Shown one piece after another: positions 25,301-34,116 of a DNA stretch of 64,000 nucleotides. The stretch is taken from positions 620,001-684,000 of the forward strand of contig NZ_BAAALH010000001.1 of the NCBI RefSeq assembly GCF_039528175.1, given 5' to 3'. Source of the DNA: Citricoccus alkalitolerans (GTDB taxonomy: Bacteria > Actinomycetota > Actinomycetes > Actinomycetales > Micrococcaceae). The notes beneath the pieces are model-generated. The model ran no database searches and was not told where the DNA came from. It saw nothing but the letters and a program-made list of their open reading frames with translations. Numbering within the stretch: position 1 is the first letter of the stretch; each line of letters starts with the position of its first letter. Both the position numbers and the translations under genes were made by a program.

Positions 25301-26880
25301 ACTTCAAACGTGCCGCCCGCCAACAGCTCCGACGGGTCGGGTCCTCCCTGCCCCCGTCAGTGAAGTCCTCGGCACGGAGGTCGCTGGACCTGCTGCCGGA
25401 TGAGCTGTCTGCCCGAGTCCGACGGGCGGTACTGCCCGGCCAGGCGCGCGGTGGCGAGGAGAATGTCAGCCAATTGCTGTCCGTTCCGCCCGAGTTCGTC
25501 GGCACCACCTACGGCGAGCATGAGGTCCTGCCGATGCTGGCCCTCGAGAACTCGGTGCTGCGGCAGCGGCTGACGGCGGCGCTGGACGAGTTGGACACCC
25601 TGCGGGAACCAGAGGCCCAGTATTCCGGGACCCTGAGCGCCGGTCCCGACCTGGATGAACCCGAGGGACCCACAACCGAGGAACTGGCGGACGAATACCT
25701 GTCTGGACAGACCCTGCGCCCGGGGGCCCCGAGACATCTGGTGATCGCCAACGACTACCCGGACATCGGCCGGGAGTACGGGAACGGTTTCGTCCACCGT
25801 CGCCTCCTGCACTACATCGACTCCGGCATCGACGTGGACGTGGTGCTGGCCGCACCGTCCCAGGAGCGGCGCATCTACACCTTTGACGGTGTGCGGGTGC
25901 TGGTGGGACGCGGACCGGAGATCGCGGCCGTGCTGTCCCGCCAGGAGTACCGAAGTGTCAGCGTGCATTTCCTGAACGCCTTGATGTGGCGCCATCTGGT
26001 GCCGTTCCTGCCCGACCTCGATCTCCACGTGTTCCTGCACGGGTACGAGTGCGACCGATGGATCCGCCGCGTGTTCAACTTCGGCAAGGGCACGGACCTG
26101 GAACGGGGTATCGACCGCACCCTGGCACTGCAGCGCTTCTGGCGGAGCGTGGTCCGGCATCCGCACGGGCCGGCGTCGTTCATCTTCGTGTCCGAATGGT
26201 GGCGGCGAGCTGTCACAGATGACATGGGACTGGTCTTCCCGGCCAACCGGTCCAGGATCGTCCACAACTTCATCGACACGGAGTTGTTCGATTACGTCCC
26301 GAAGGACGAGGACCAGCGGTACAAGTTGTTGTGGGTGCGCAATGCCGGCAGCCGGAAGTACGGAAACGACATCGCGGTCCAGGTCCTGGAGCGACTGGCC
26401 ACGGGCCCGCACTGGCATCGGATCGAGGCGACGATCATCGGTGACGGGAAGTACTTCCACGAGTTCGAGGATGCCCTCGGCCACCACCCCAACGTGACGA
26501 TCCAGCGGCGCTTCGTCTCGCAGGACGACGTGGCGGCACTCCACAAGGACCATGGCATCTTCCTGGTCCCGTCCCGATTGGATTCGCAGGGGGTCTCGCG
26601 GGACGAGGCCATGTCCTCCGGGCTGATCCCGGTGACGAACGCCGTGACCGCCATCCCCGAGTTCGTGGACGAGGACTGCGCCATCCTGGCCGGCGAGGAA
26701 GAGGTGGACGCACTGGTGCGGGGCCTGAACCGAGTCCTGTCCCGCCCCGCGCTCTTCACGCGCATGTCCCGCGCCGCCTCCGAGCGGGCTCACCGGCAGT
26801 GCGGGGCCGATGCCACCGTTCGCCGTGAGCTGGAGCTGATGGGCCTGACTGAACCGACGAAGGGAAACCGCCGCCGATGA
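25297..26880 (+). CDS. Glycosyltransferase family 4 protein with basic N-terminal element and coiled coil
   Basis: The first 50 residues are basic and contain LDLLPDELSARVRRAVLPG, matching the element at the start of the protein at 17943. A short heptad-like helix follows (MLALENSVLRQRLTAALDELDTL). From about residue 145 a GT4 fold is seen: HLVIANDYPDIGREYGNGFVHRRL, LHVFLHGYECDRW, FIFVSEWWRRAV, IVHNFIDTELF, LLWVRNAGSRKYGNDIAVQVL, and a C-terminal VPSRLDSQGVSRDEAMSSGLIPVTNAVTAIPEF. Total 527 aa. It is translationally coupled to both neighbours. Confidence 0.83.
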   Translation: MNFKRAARQQLRRVGSSLPPSVKSSARRSLDLLPDELSARVRRAVLPGQARGGEENVSQLLSVPPEFVGTTYGEHEVLPMLALENSVLRQRLTAALDELDTLREPEAQYSGTLSAGPDLDEPEGPTTEELADEYLSGQTLRPGAPRHLVIANDYPDIGREYGNGFVHRRLLHYIDSGIDVDVVLAAPSQERRIYTFDGVRVLVGRGPEIAAVLSRQEYRSVSVHFLNALMWRHLVPFLPDLDLHVFLHGYECDRWIRRVFNFGKGTDLERGIDRTLALQRFWRSVVRHPHGPASFIFVSEWWRRAVTDDMGLVFPANRSRIVHNFIDTELFDYVPKDEDQRYKLLWVRNAGSRKYGNDIAVQVLERLATGPHWHRIEATIIGDGKYFHEFEDALGHHPNVTIQRRFVSQDDVAALHKDHGIFLVPSRLDSQGVSRDEAMSSGLIPVTNAVTAIPEFVDEDCAILAGEEEVDALVRGLNRVLSRPALFTRMSRAASERAHRQCGADATVRRELELMGLTEPTKGNRRR

Positions 26881-28982
26881 GCACGGTATTGCTGCTGACC
26901 CGGAGCCCGGGGCCCGCTGAGGCCCAGGTGTTCTCGTCCCTGCGCGACTCAGGGCACGAGGTTCACGTCTTCGACGTCAATGGCCAGTGGTTCCGTGGCG
27001 GTGACAGGGTACCGCTGTGGATGAAGGGATATCGTCTGCGCCGGAGCGCCCTGGCGACGTCCTACATGACGCAGTTCATCGAGTCCAAAGGCGTGGACCG
27101 GGTCATCGCCCTCGGCCTGGAGGCGGCGGCGTTCGCGGCCGAGAACGTGGTGGTTCCCTTCGTCCCGTGGCTGGTGCGGGGAAGCCTGGACTTCTCCAGT
27201 GCCCGCACGGCCCTGGCCGAGGATTTCGCGACTCTCAACGCCGCGACCGACCGGCTGCTGTTGGATGACGAGTGGGAGATGGACAAGTCAGGGGCCAAGG
27301 GCTCCACCGTTGCGCACCTCCTGACGCCGCTGCTGCTCGGTGACGGCCAGCCGGTGTTGTCGGCCGGGGCCGGGACACGCGTCGCACTGATCCATCCGCA
27401 CGCGATGGACGCCGGCCGGGTGGAGACCTACCGGGAGAACCTCTCAGCCGCCCTGGACGGAGCCGACGTCGTCCCGGTGGAGGCAGAATCCCTCTACCGC
27501 GGCCGGGACCTGTCCCGGGGCCGTCTCCTGGCCCCGACCCTGAGGGCGCGGCTGGAGGGCCACTCCCATGCCGTGTTCGTGGGGACGTCCCGCCACTATG
27601 CTGCCCTGCTCGGGAGCCTGACGGGCCAGTGGGACCGGGTCATCGTGGAGGAGACCATCGGCAACGGCAATCTGGTCCGGGACCTGGGGTTGCCGCGGGC
27701 GGCCCGCGGGCTGCGGATCTCGGCCGAGCTGCAGCGGATGGTATCGGGCGGGACCCCGGACCCCGTCGCTGAACGCACGGCATCTGCGCGGACCATCGAT
27801 CACGACGATGACCTGCTCTCCGCGCTGGACCGGATCATGGGTCGGGCCGTCTCCCGCGACTTCGAGGAGCTCGCGGCACTCCAGGGGACGGGCCCGTTGG
27901 ACGTCTTCTACTCCGTGGCACCTTTGCAGGACCGAACCAATGGGGCCCGGCCGCAGCGAATCCGCAACATGGCCGAGGCCTTTGACCGTCCCGAAGCAGC
28001 CATCCGCCTCTACTCCAGCGGCGGTGGCTTCCGCCGGCGCGCGGCGGCCGTGCGCCGTCTCATCGCCGAAGGCCGCCCGTTCGGGGTGTTCTATGGCGAG
28101 AACTCGACCTCCCCGATCGCGTCCACGGACGCCGTGGATGACCTCGAGCGCCTCATGGACGAGATCCGCCAGGCGGGCGGCCGGTGCGCATGGTTCGTTC
28201 GCGACCTGCATTGGCTCGACGAGGTGGATGGATACCTCGATGATGAGGAGATGCGCAGCGAGCTGACGGCCCGCGGCCTGCAGGAGCTGCGGCAGATCGG
28301 TGACCGTGCCGAGATGTTACTGGCCCCCAGCGAGGCCTCCGGAGACGGGTTCAACCGGCTCCTGACCACCCACGGGGAGACGGCACGCGCATGGGTGCCC
28401 CTGCCGCCCGCAGTGGCCGAGGCGAACGTCGTGGATGCCGGAGGTGTCCACCCCGTGGCCGAGGGGACGACCCTGCTCTATGCCGGCGGCATGAACAGCG
28501 TCTACGGCATGGACGACTACCTGGCGGCCGTCAGTGATGGCGGCACGGAGTATCTCCTCGATTTCGTGGTCCGGGAGGAGGAGGCCGACTACTTGCGCAC
28601 CTGCCTGGGCCGTCACGGGTTGCTGGGCCAGGATCGGGTGCGGATCCTGACCGTCCCGCTCGACCTGTACCGGCCGAGAACGGCGGTGTGTCTGGGTATC
28701 GTTCTGCTGGACAGCGACTATGCGCGGTTCAGCTTCCCCTACAAGACCGTGAGCATGATCGAGCGAGGGTTCCCGGTCCTGTGCTATCAGGACATGGGAA
28801 TTGCGGACTTCGTGCGAGAGAACCGTGTCGGCCACGGCTGTGAGCGCACCCCTGAGGCGATACGCGAGGGCATTGAGCGCCTCGTGTCGGAGGGAGCGCC
28901 GGGGCTCGACCACACACGGACGAGCGAGACCTGGGACCGCCGCGTCCGCACCGTGCGTGAAGGCCTCGCCGCTCAGTCCTGA
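26877..28982 (+). CDS. Double-domain glycosyltransferase-like protein
   Basis: Residues 1-300 form a Rossmann-rich region (STVLLLTRSPGPAEAQVFSSLRDSGHEVHVFDV) without clear catalytic motifs. Residues 330-700 look like a GT-B enzyme: DVFYSVAPLQDRTNGARPQRIRNMAE, GVFYGENSTSPIAS, ARAWVPLPPAV, TTLLYAGGMNSVYGMDDYL, and a donor-binding end with FSFPYKTVSMIERGFPVLCYQDMGIADFV. The first half may be a degenerate or accessory GT unit. Last gene of the forward operon that starts at 21231. The exact family is not certain. Confidence 0.72.
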   Translation: MSTVLLLTRSPGPAEAQVFSSLRDSGHEVHVFDVNGQWFRGGDRVPLWMKGYRLRRSALATSYMTQFIESKGVDRVIALGLEAAAFAAENVVVPFVPWLVRGSLDFSSARTALAEDFATLNAATDRLLLDDEWEMDKSGAKGSTVAHLLTPLLLGDGQPVLSAGAGTRVALIHPHAMDAGRVETYRENLSAALDGADVVPVEAESLYRGRDLSRGRLLAPTLRARLEGHSHAVFVGTSRHYAALLGSLTGQWDRVIVEETIGNGNLVRDLGLPRAARGLRISAELQRMVSGGTPDPVAERTASARTIDHDDDLLSALDRIMGRAVSRDFEELAALQGTGPLDVFYSVAPLQDRTNGARPQRIRNMAEAFDRPEAAIRLYSSGGGFRRRAAAVRRLIAEGRPFGVFYGENSTSPIASTDAVDDLERLMDEIRQAGGRCAWFVRDLHWLDEVDGYLDDEEMRSELTARGLQELRQIGDRAEMLLAPSEASGDGFNRLLTTHGETARAWVPLPPAVAEANVVDAGGVHPVAEGTTLLYAGGMNSVYGMDDYLAAVSDGGTEYLLDFVVREEEADYLRTCLGRHGLLGQDRVRILTVPLDLYRPRTAVCLGIVLLDSDYARFSFPYKTVSMIERGFPVLCYQDMGIADFVRENRVGHGCERTPEAIREGIERLVSEGAPGLDHTRTSETWDRRVRTVREGLAAQS

Positions 28983-29050
28983 CGGCGTCGTCGGGCCTGG
29001 AGGGTCGGACCTCGTCGGGGCCAAGCCTGATGGGCCGGGCCCCGACCGCC

Positions 29051-31552
29051 TTACCTCAGACCGTCCAGCACCGTCATGATCCGTTGCACCGTGAGCCGGC
29101 CGTCGTGGACCGATTCAGCGAAGGCGCGGCCAGCGATGTCGAGACCATCCAGCTGGCCGCTGGCGTGCGCCCCGGCCAGGTCCATCACGGTCTCAACCAC
29201 GCTGCTCGGGTCTGCGGCCACCAGGGGGCTCTCGCGGAGGTCGAGTCCACAGGGCGGAGTGCCGGCCCGGCCGACGACTACGCGGCCAGCTGACCAGGCC
29301 CAGGCCGCCGCCTCGCTGTAACCTCCCGTCGACAGGGTGTCCACGACGATGTCGGAGAAGACGGCATCTGAGGGATGGAACCTCTTGGCTCGGGGACGCG
29401 CCACCCGGAAGCCGGCCGCCGTCGCCGTCTTGTCCAGGGTGTCCAGTGACGCCAGCTCCTGCGGGGAACGAAGCGCCGGGATGATCAGGATCTGCGGCGG
29501 GCGGCCGTCCGCCTGCGCAGTGGCCACGTTGTCCGCGAACGCCCGTGGGCCGGCCAGCGGCGACGGTACCCAGTGCACATCGGTCAGGATCTCGGCCGCC
29601 ACCGCGTCCGTGGTGAAGAGGGGGATACCGACGTCCTGCAGCTCCAGCAGGGGGCGGGAACCACGGTGCACCTGGCGGCGGTACCGCGTGAGCTGCTCTG
29701 TGCTCCACTGGGCCAGGGGATGGTGCGGATGGGCGCTGAGGAGCAGACGTGGATCCACAAGGGGGGCCGAACCCGTCCAGATCCCCACCTTCTTGCCGCG
29801 TGCCAGCAGGGAGCGCATCTCCGAGGAGACGGGCCCATCGTCTCCACCTCCGGCGGAGGTCCAGCCCGCGTAGAGGACCACATCGGCATGACGATTGATG
29901 GCAGACCACGTTGCGAGCACCTCAGGAAGGTCAGCGTCGCCCGCCGTCTCGCTGGGTTCCAGCCCGATGTGCGTCACCGCGGAGCCGCCATGTCGAACCC
30001 AGACCTGAGCCAGCGGATCACGGTCGGCGGCACCGACCAGATCGAGCGCTGAGCCCGCTGCTCTCTCCACCGATCCGGCGCCGGCATCCGTCGCGTGAAC
30101 CGGTGGCTGGGTCACGCACAGCCGCGTCCACGTGTGGATCAGGACCTGTTCGGCGTGGTCCCAGGTCTGCAGCGTGCGGACCTCTCCCTCGTGGACCGCC
30201 CGGCGGAATCCGTCGACCCCCTCCAAGAGCCGACGGGTGGCCGCGGCGAGATCGGCGGGGTCCTCAGCCGCGTACACGGTGCCGATGGCATGATCCCGGA
30301 CGAAGGCAGCCTGGGCCCTCATGTCGCTGACGATGACGGGAAGTCCGGCTTGGACGTACTCGCTGATCTTGGTGGCGATGGCCAACTGGTGAGCCGGAGT
30401 GGACAGGAGTGGACTGATGCCGGCCGTCGCCGATTCGATGTACCAGGTGACCGAGGAGGAGGGCACATAGTCCTTGAGGTGGACCCGATCGGCGACACCG
30501 AGCTGTTCGGCTCGTTCCATGATGCGTTGCCGGATCGCGACGTCTCGGGACCCGATGAAGGCAATGTGGGTATCTGGCAACAGGGAAAGAGATTCCACCA
30601 TGATGAGGACGCCGCGACGCTCACTCATCTTGCCGACGTAGACGAACAGAGGAGTCTCAGGACCCAGCCCGCACTCCTCGCGGATCGGCCGGCGGACTGC
30701 AGGGTCCATGGGCGTCCGGGTCACGGCCGGAGCATTGATGACCGTCCCGGGACGCTCCTTCAGACGGTGCCGCTGCTGCATTCGGGTGGCGAGCTCGTCG
30801 GAGACCGTGAGCACTGCATCGGCGTGGTGGATCAGTTCGGCCTCGGCGGCGAGCCATCCGGTCCGGGCGGCGGCCGGACCCGGCAATTCCTGACCCGGAA
30901 GCCACTCATGGGCGTCGTACACCCACGGCACGTCCTGGCCTCTGGACCTCTGCCAGGCGGCGTAGGCCGCGGCCCCCGGCAGCGGGTGGCGGTCATGCAC
31001 GTGGATGATGTCCGGCTTCAAACGCTGGAGAACGTCCAGGAAGGCATCCTCGTAGTCGGCGATATGCGGCCAGACCCGTCGCCAGCCGCGCGGCAGGGCT
31101 GCCAAGGCACGGTCACGCACCTGACCGACAGCGTCGGCTGCCCGCGTGGCACGGTCGTCAAGCTGTTTCTCGATCCGGGTCCTCACGGCGTGGGTGGCTC
31201 GGTCCAACCGGTCAACGGTGGAACGGATGCTCCACACCGGCGTATCCCGCGCCCGGCCCCAGACGGCCAGCGGGTCATCGTCGTCCGACCACCGTCGGGG
31301 CTTGACCTCCTTCCACTGACCCGAGGTCACGTGGCGGGCGAAGTCCGCGGGGATCCGGTAGATGGGAATCCCTGAGTACTCGCCGATGTGGAACGTGCTT
31401 CGGTGCCTCGTGCCGACGATCGTCACCCGATACCCCGCCTTGACGGCGCTGAGGGCGCTCTTCTCCACCCGGGAGTCACCGACCACATGGTTTCCCACCA
31501 GCATGACCATGTGGGGTCGGAGGGCGGACTCTCTCGGGGCGCTGTCGGTCAC
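29051..31552 (-). CDS. Two-part glycosyltransferase, paralogue of the 31645 gene
   Basis: The first 480 residues are a GT4 enzyme: VMLVGNHVVGDSRVEKSALSAVKAGYRVTIVG, DIIHVHDRHPLPGAAAYAAW, VPWVYDAHEWLPG, LFVYVGKMSERRGVLIMVESL, and a donor-binding end with KISEYVQAGLPVIVSD. The last 330 residues are a second domain: DVVLYAGWTSAGGG, ILIIPALRSPQELASLDTLDKTATAAGFRVARPRA, and GGYSEAAAWAWSAGRVVVG. GTG start at 31552 with a strong AGAGGAG about 10 bases upstream. The neighbouring 823-residue protein matches over its whole length, so the two arose by tandem duplication. Confidence 0.83.
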   Translation of the reverse strand: MTDSAPRESALRPHMVMLVGNHVVGDSRVEKSALSAVKAGYRVTIVGTRHRSTFHIGEYSGIPIYRIPADFARHVTSGQWKEVKPRRWSDDDDPLAVWGRARDTPVWSIRSTVDRLDRATHAVRTRIEKQLDDRATRAADAVGQVRDRALAALPRGWRRVWPHIADYEDAFLDVLQRLKPDIIHVHDRHPLPGAAAYAAWQRSRGQDVPWVYDAHEWLPGQELPGPAAARTGWLAAEAELIHHADAVLTVSDELATRMQQRHRLKERPGTVINAPAVTRTPMDPAVRRPIREECGLGPETPLFVYVGKMSERRGVLIMVESLSLLPDTHIAFIGSRDVAIRQRIMERAEQLGVADRVHLKDYVPSSSVTWYIESATAGISPLLSTPAHQLAIATKISEYVQAGLPVIVSDMRAQAAFVRDHAIGTVYAAEDPADLAAATRRLLEGVDGFRRAVHEGEVRTLQTWDHAEQVLIHTWTRLCVTQPPVHATDAGAGSVERAAGSALDLVGAADRDPLAQVWVRHGGSAVTHIGLEPSETAGDADLPEVLATWSAINRHADVVLYAGWTSAGGGDDGPVSSEMRSLLARGKKVGIWTGSAPLVDPRLLLSAHPHHPLAQWSTEQLTRYRRQVHRGSRPLLELQDVGIPLFTTDAVAAEILTDVHWVPSPLAGPRAFADNVATAQADGRPPQILIIPALRSPQELASLDTLDKTATAAGFRVARPRAKRFHPSDAVFSDIVVDTLSTGGYSEAAAWAWSAGRVVVGRAGTPPCGLDLRESPLVAADPSSVVETVMDLAGAHASGQLDGLDIAGRAFAESVHDGRLTVQRIMTVLDGLR

Positions 31553-31644
31553 GCGGGTACTCCTCTATAGATTCGAAGGCGAGCGGTTGCTGGGCTCAGA
31601 TGGTTTAGCACTAGTTCAGCAGCGGGCATGTGGATCCGTCCTTC

Positions 31645-34116
31645 TCAGACCGTCCATATGCCGTGCAGACCCGCAACGGCCATCTTTCCACCGTAGATCG
31701 ACTCGGCGAAATCCCGTCCCTGCCGACGCGTCTCCGCCTCAGTCTCACCATCCAGGGCATGTGCCAGGTCCAGGACGGTGTCGACGATGTCGTCGACGGA
31801 CGATTCCAACAGGGGTGGAGTCGGTACCGTCAAGAGAGGGGAGTCCGGGCTGGTTCTCAGCGACTCGTCGAGGTGCCCGACGACGAGCCGGGACGCTGAC
31901 CAGGCATGTGCGGCACTGTGGCTCCATTCCCCAAGGGTGATCGCATCGACGACGATATCCGCGTGACCGGCCTGAGAGGGATCGTACCGGGAGGACCGGG
32001 GGCGTCGGACCGAGAAGCCGTGTCGCGCGGCGTCCTCCACCAGCCGATCGAGTTGTCTGTTCTCGGCTCGTGACCGGATGGTCGGCACGATGAGGATCCT
32101 CACCGGGGCCTGGGCATCGTCGCCCGCCTCGCCCGGTGATGACGGATGAGGCGGTGACAGGAAGGGGAGGGGGGCGGGAATCCAGTGGACTCCGGGGAAC
32201 ATGAGCGCGTTGCGCTGGCTGGAGGTGAAGAGGGGGATGCCGTGCTCCAGCATCGTCAGGAAGGGGCGGGCCTGTTTCAGGGCCTGCCGTCTGTATCGCC
32301 CGAAGACCTGCGGGTCCCAATCGCTGAAGGCGTGTCCGGGGCGGTCTCTCAGGACCGCCGCATCCACGAGGGGCGCCTCCGTCAGGACGCCGACCTGCTT
32401 CTGGCGGCGTTGCAGAGAGAGCATCTCGGACAGGGATCCGCCGTCGACGTCCCCATGCGCACTGGACAGTCCGCAGTACAGTGCCGCATCGGCGTACTGG
32501 TCGATCTCGAGCCAGGAGTCCAGGGCCTCCGACATCGGCTGGCCGTCTCCGTCAGCCTCGGTGGTGGAGCCGGCAAGACAGCGGGCATCACCGGCAAACC
32601 GGGACCATGCCTCGGCCCACGCCTCGGGCCAGGGATCGGCGGCTGAAGCACCGACCACGACGAGGGTGGGATGCCGCCCGACCAGTGGCTGCGATGCGGC
32701 GGCGTCGACCGGGGCTGCTGAGCGGGGGTCGGCCGGAGGGGGCTGTACCGGGCACAGGGAGTGCCATGTCGCCGCCAAGGCCGTCTCGTTTCCCTCCCAG
32801 GTCTGCGAGGCAAGGAAGTCCGGATCCCGGACGGCGCGGCGATACGACTCGTGATCGTCCAGGAGGCGGTGGAAGGCGGCCGCCAGAGAGGTGGCGTCTC
32901 CGGCGGTGAAGAGAGTGCCCACTCCGTGGTCCGTGACGAAGGCGGACTGCGTGTCCAGGTCGCTGGCGACGACCGGCAGACCGGCCTGGGCATACTCACG
33001 CAGCTTCGTGGGCATCGCGAGCTCATGAGCCGGGTAGGGCATCAGGGCGCTGACACCGCAGGTCGCCGACTCGATGTACCAGGTGACGGAATGGGACGGA
33101 ACATAGTCCAGGAGGTGCAGCCGTTCCCTCACACCATGCGTCATGGCACGGTCGTGCAGCTGCTGGCGCACCGTGGCGTTCTGCGAGCCGACGAACGCCA
33201 CGTGGACGCCCGGCATCTCGGTCAGGGCATCGACGATGGTGAAGACCCCTCGGTGCTCGGCCAGCATGCCCACATACACCAGCAGGGGCGTCTCCGGGTC
33301 CACGCCGCACTCCTCCCGCAGGGGGCGGCGTTGGTCCGGTGGGAGGGGTTGCCGGGTCCTGCGCGGGGCGTTGATGACCGTTCTCGGACGTGCATCGAGC
33401 CGGTGCCGGGCGTGGAGCTCGCCCGCCACATGGTCGGTGACGGTGATGACGGCATCAGCAGTGCGGATCAGCTCGGCTTCCAGGGCGACCCAGGCCGTCT
33501 TGGCTTTGGGAGGCCCGCCGATGATGGTGCCGGGCACCCATTCGTGGGCGTCGTAGACCCAGGGTACCGGGGTCCCCGCAGCCCGTTGGCGTGCGGAGTA
33601 GGCGGCGGCCCCGGCCATCGGATGCCGGTCATGGGCATGGATGATGTCTGGTTTCAGCCGGTGGAGGGCCTCGAGGAAGCCCTCCTCGTAGTCCAGTGTC
33701 TGCGGCCAGAGCGTTCGCCAGCCCCCGGGCCGGCCGGCCTGAATGGAATCCCGCGCGGTGCGGAATCGCTCGGCCCACGAGTGGTTCAGGCGCTGGGTCA
33801 TGCGTTGCAGGGCCCTGTTCGCCCGGTTCAGGAGGCTCGTGCCGGAGGCCTTGGGTGCTCTGCTGCTGTTCCGTCGCCGGTTCTCGACCGTCCACGCCTT
33901 GTGCCGCGTGAAGTCCAGGGGGATCCGATAGATCGGAATGTGCTCGTAGTGGTCGACGCGAGAGGTGCTGGCGTTCCCGACCCCCACGATCGTCACGCGA
34001 TAACCCGCCCGCACGGCGCTGAGGGCGCTCTTCTCCACCCGGGAATCGCCCACCACGGGATTGGCCACCAGCATGGCCATGTGGGGCTTCTCGACACGCG
34101 ACACGTCCGTGGTCAT
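31645..34116 (-). CDS. Two-part glycosyltransferase, paralogue of the 29051 gene
   Basis: This 823-residue protein has the same layout as its downstream neighbour. The GT4 half has MLVANPVVGDSRVEKSALSAVRAGYRVTIVG, DIIHAHDRHPMAGAAAYSARQ, VPWVYDAHEWVPG and LLVYVGMLAEHRGVFTIVDAL. The C-terminal half has DAALYCGLSSAHGDVDGG, ILIVPTIRSRAENRQLDRLVEDAARHGFSVRRPR and GEWSHSAAHAWSASRLVVGH. The ATG at 34116 overlaps the upstream glycosyltransferase stop by 4 bases. Order on the minus strand is permease, ATPase, GT, this gene, paralogue. Confidence 0.83.
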   Translation of the reverse strand: MTTDVSRVEKPHMAMLVANPVVGDSRVEKSALSAVRAGYRVTIVGVGNASTSRVDHYEHIPIYRIPLDFTRHKAWTVENRRRNSSRAPKASGTSLLNRANRALQRMTQRLNHSWAERFRTARDSIQAGRPGGWRTLWPQTLDYEEGFLEALHRLKPDIIHAHDRHPMAGAAAYSARQRAAGTPVPWVYDAHEWVPGTIIGGPPKAKTAWVALEAELIRTADAVITVTDHVAGELHARHRLDARPRTVINAPRRTRQPLPPDQRRPLREECGVDPETPLLVYVGMLAEHRGVFTIVDALTEMPGVHVAFVGSQNATVRQQLHDRAMTHGVRERLHLLDYVPSHSVTWYIESATCGVSALMPYPAHELAMPTKLREYAQAGLPVVASDLDTQSAFVTDHGVGTLFTAGDATSLAAAFHRLLDDHESYRRAVRDPDFLASQTWEGNETALAATWHSLCPVQPPPADPRSAAPVDAAASQPLVGRHPTLVVVGASAADPWPEAWAEAWSRFAGDARCLAGSTTEADGDGQPMSEALDSWLEIDQYADAALYCGLSSAHGDVDGGSLSEMLSLQRRQKQVGVLTEAPLVDAAVLRDRPGHAFSDWDPQVFGRYRRQALKQARPFLTMLEHGIPLFTSSQRNALMFPGVHWIPAPLPFLSPPHPSSPGEAGDDAQAPVRILIVPTIRSRAENRQLDRLVEDAARHGFSVRRPRSSRYDPSQAGHADIVVDAITLGEWSHSAAHAWSASRLVVGHLDESLRTSPDSPLLTVPTPPLLESSVDDIVDTVLDLAHALDGETEAETRRQGRDFAESIYGGKMAVAGLHGIWTV

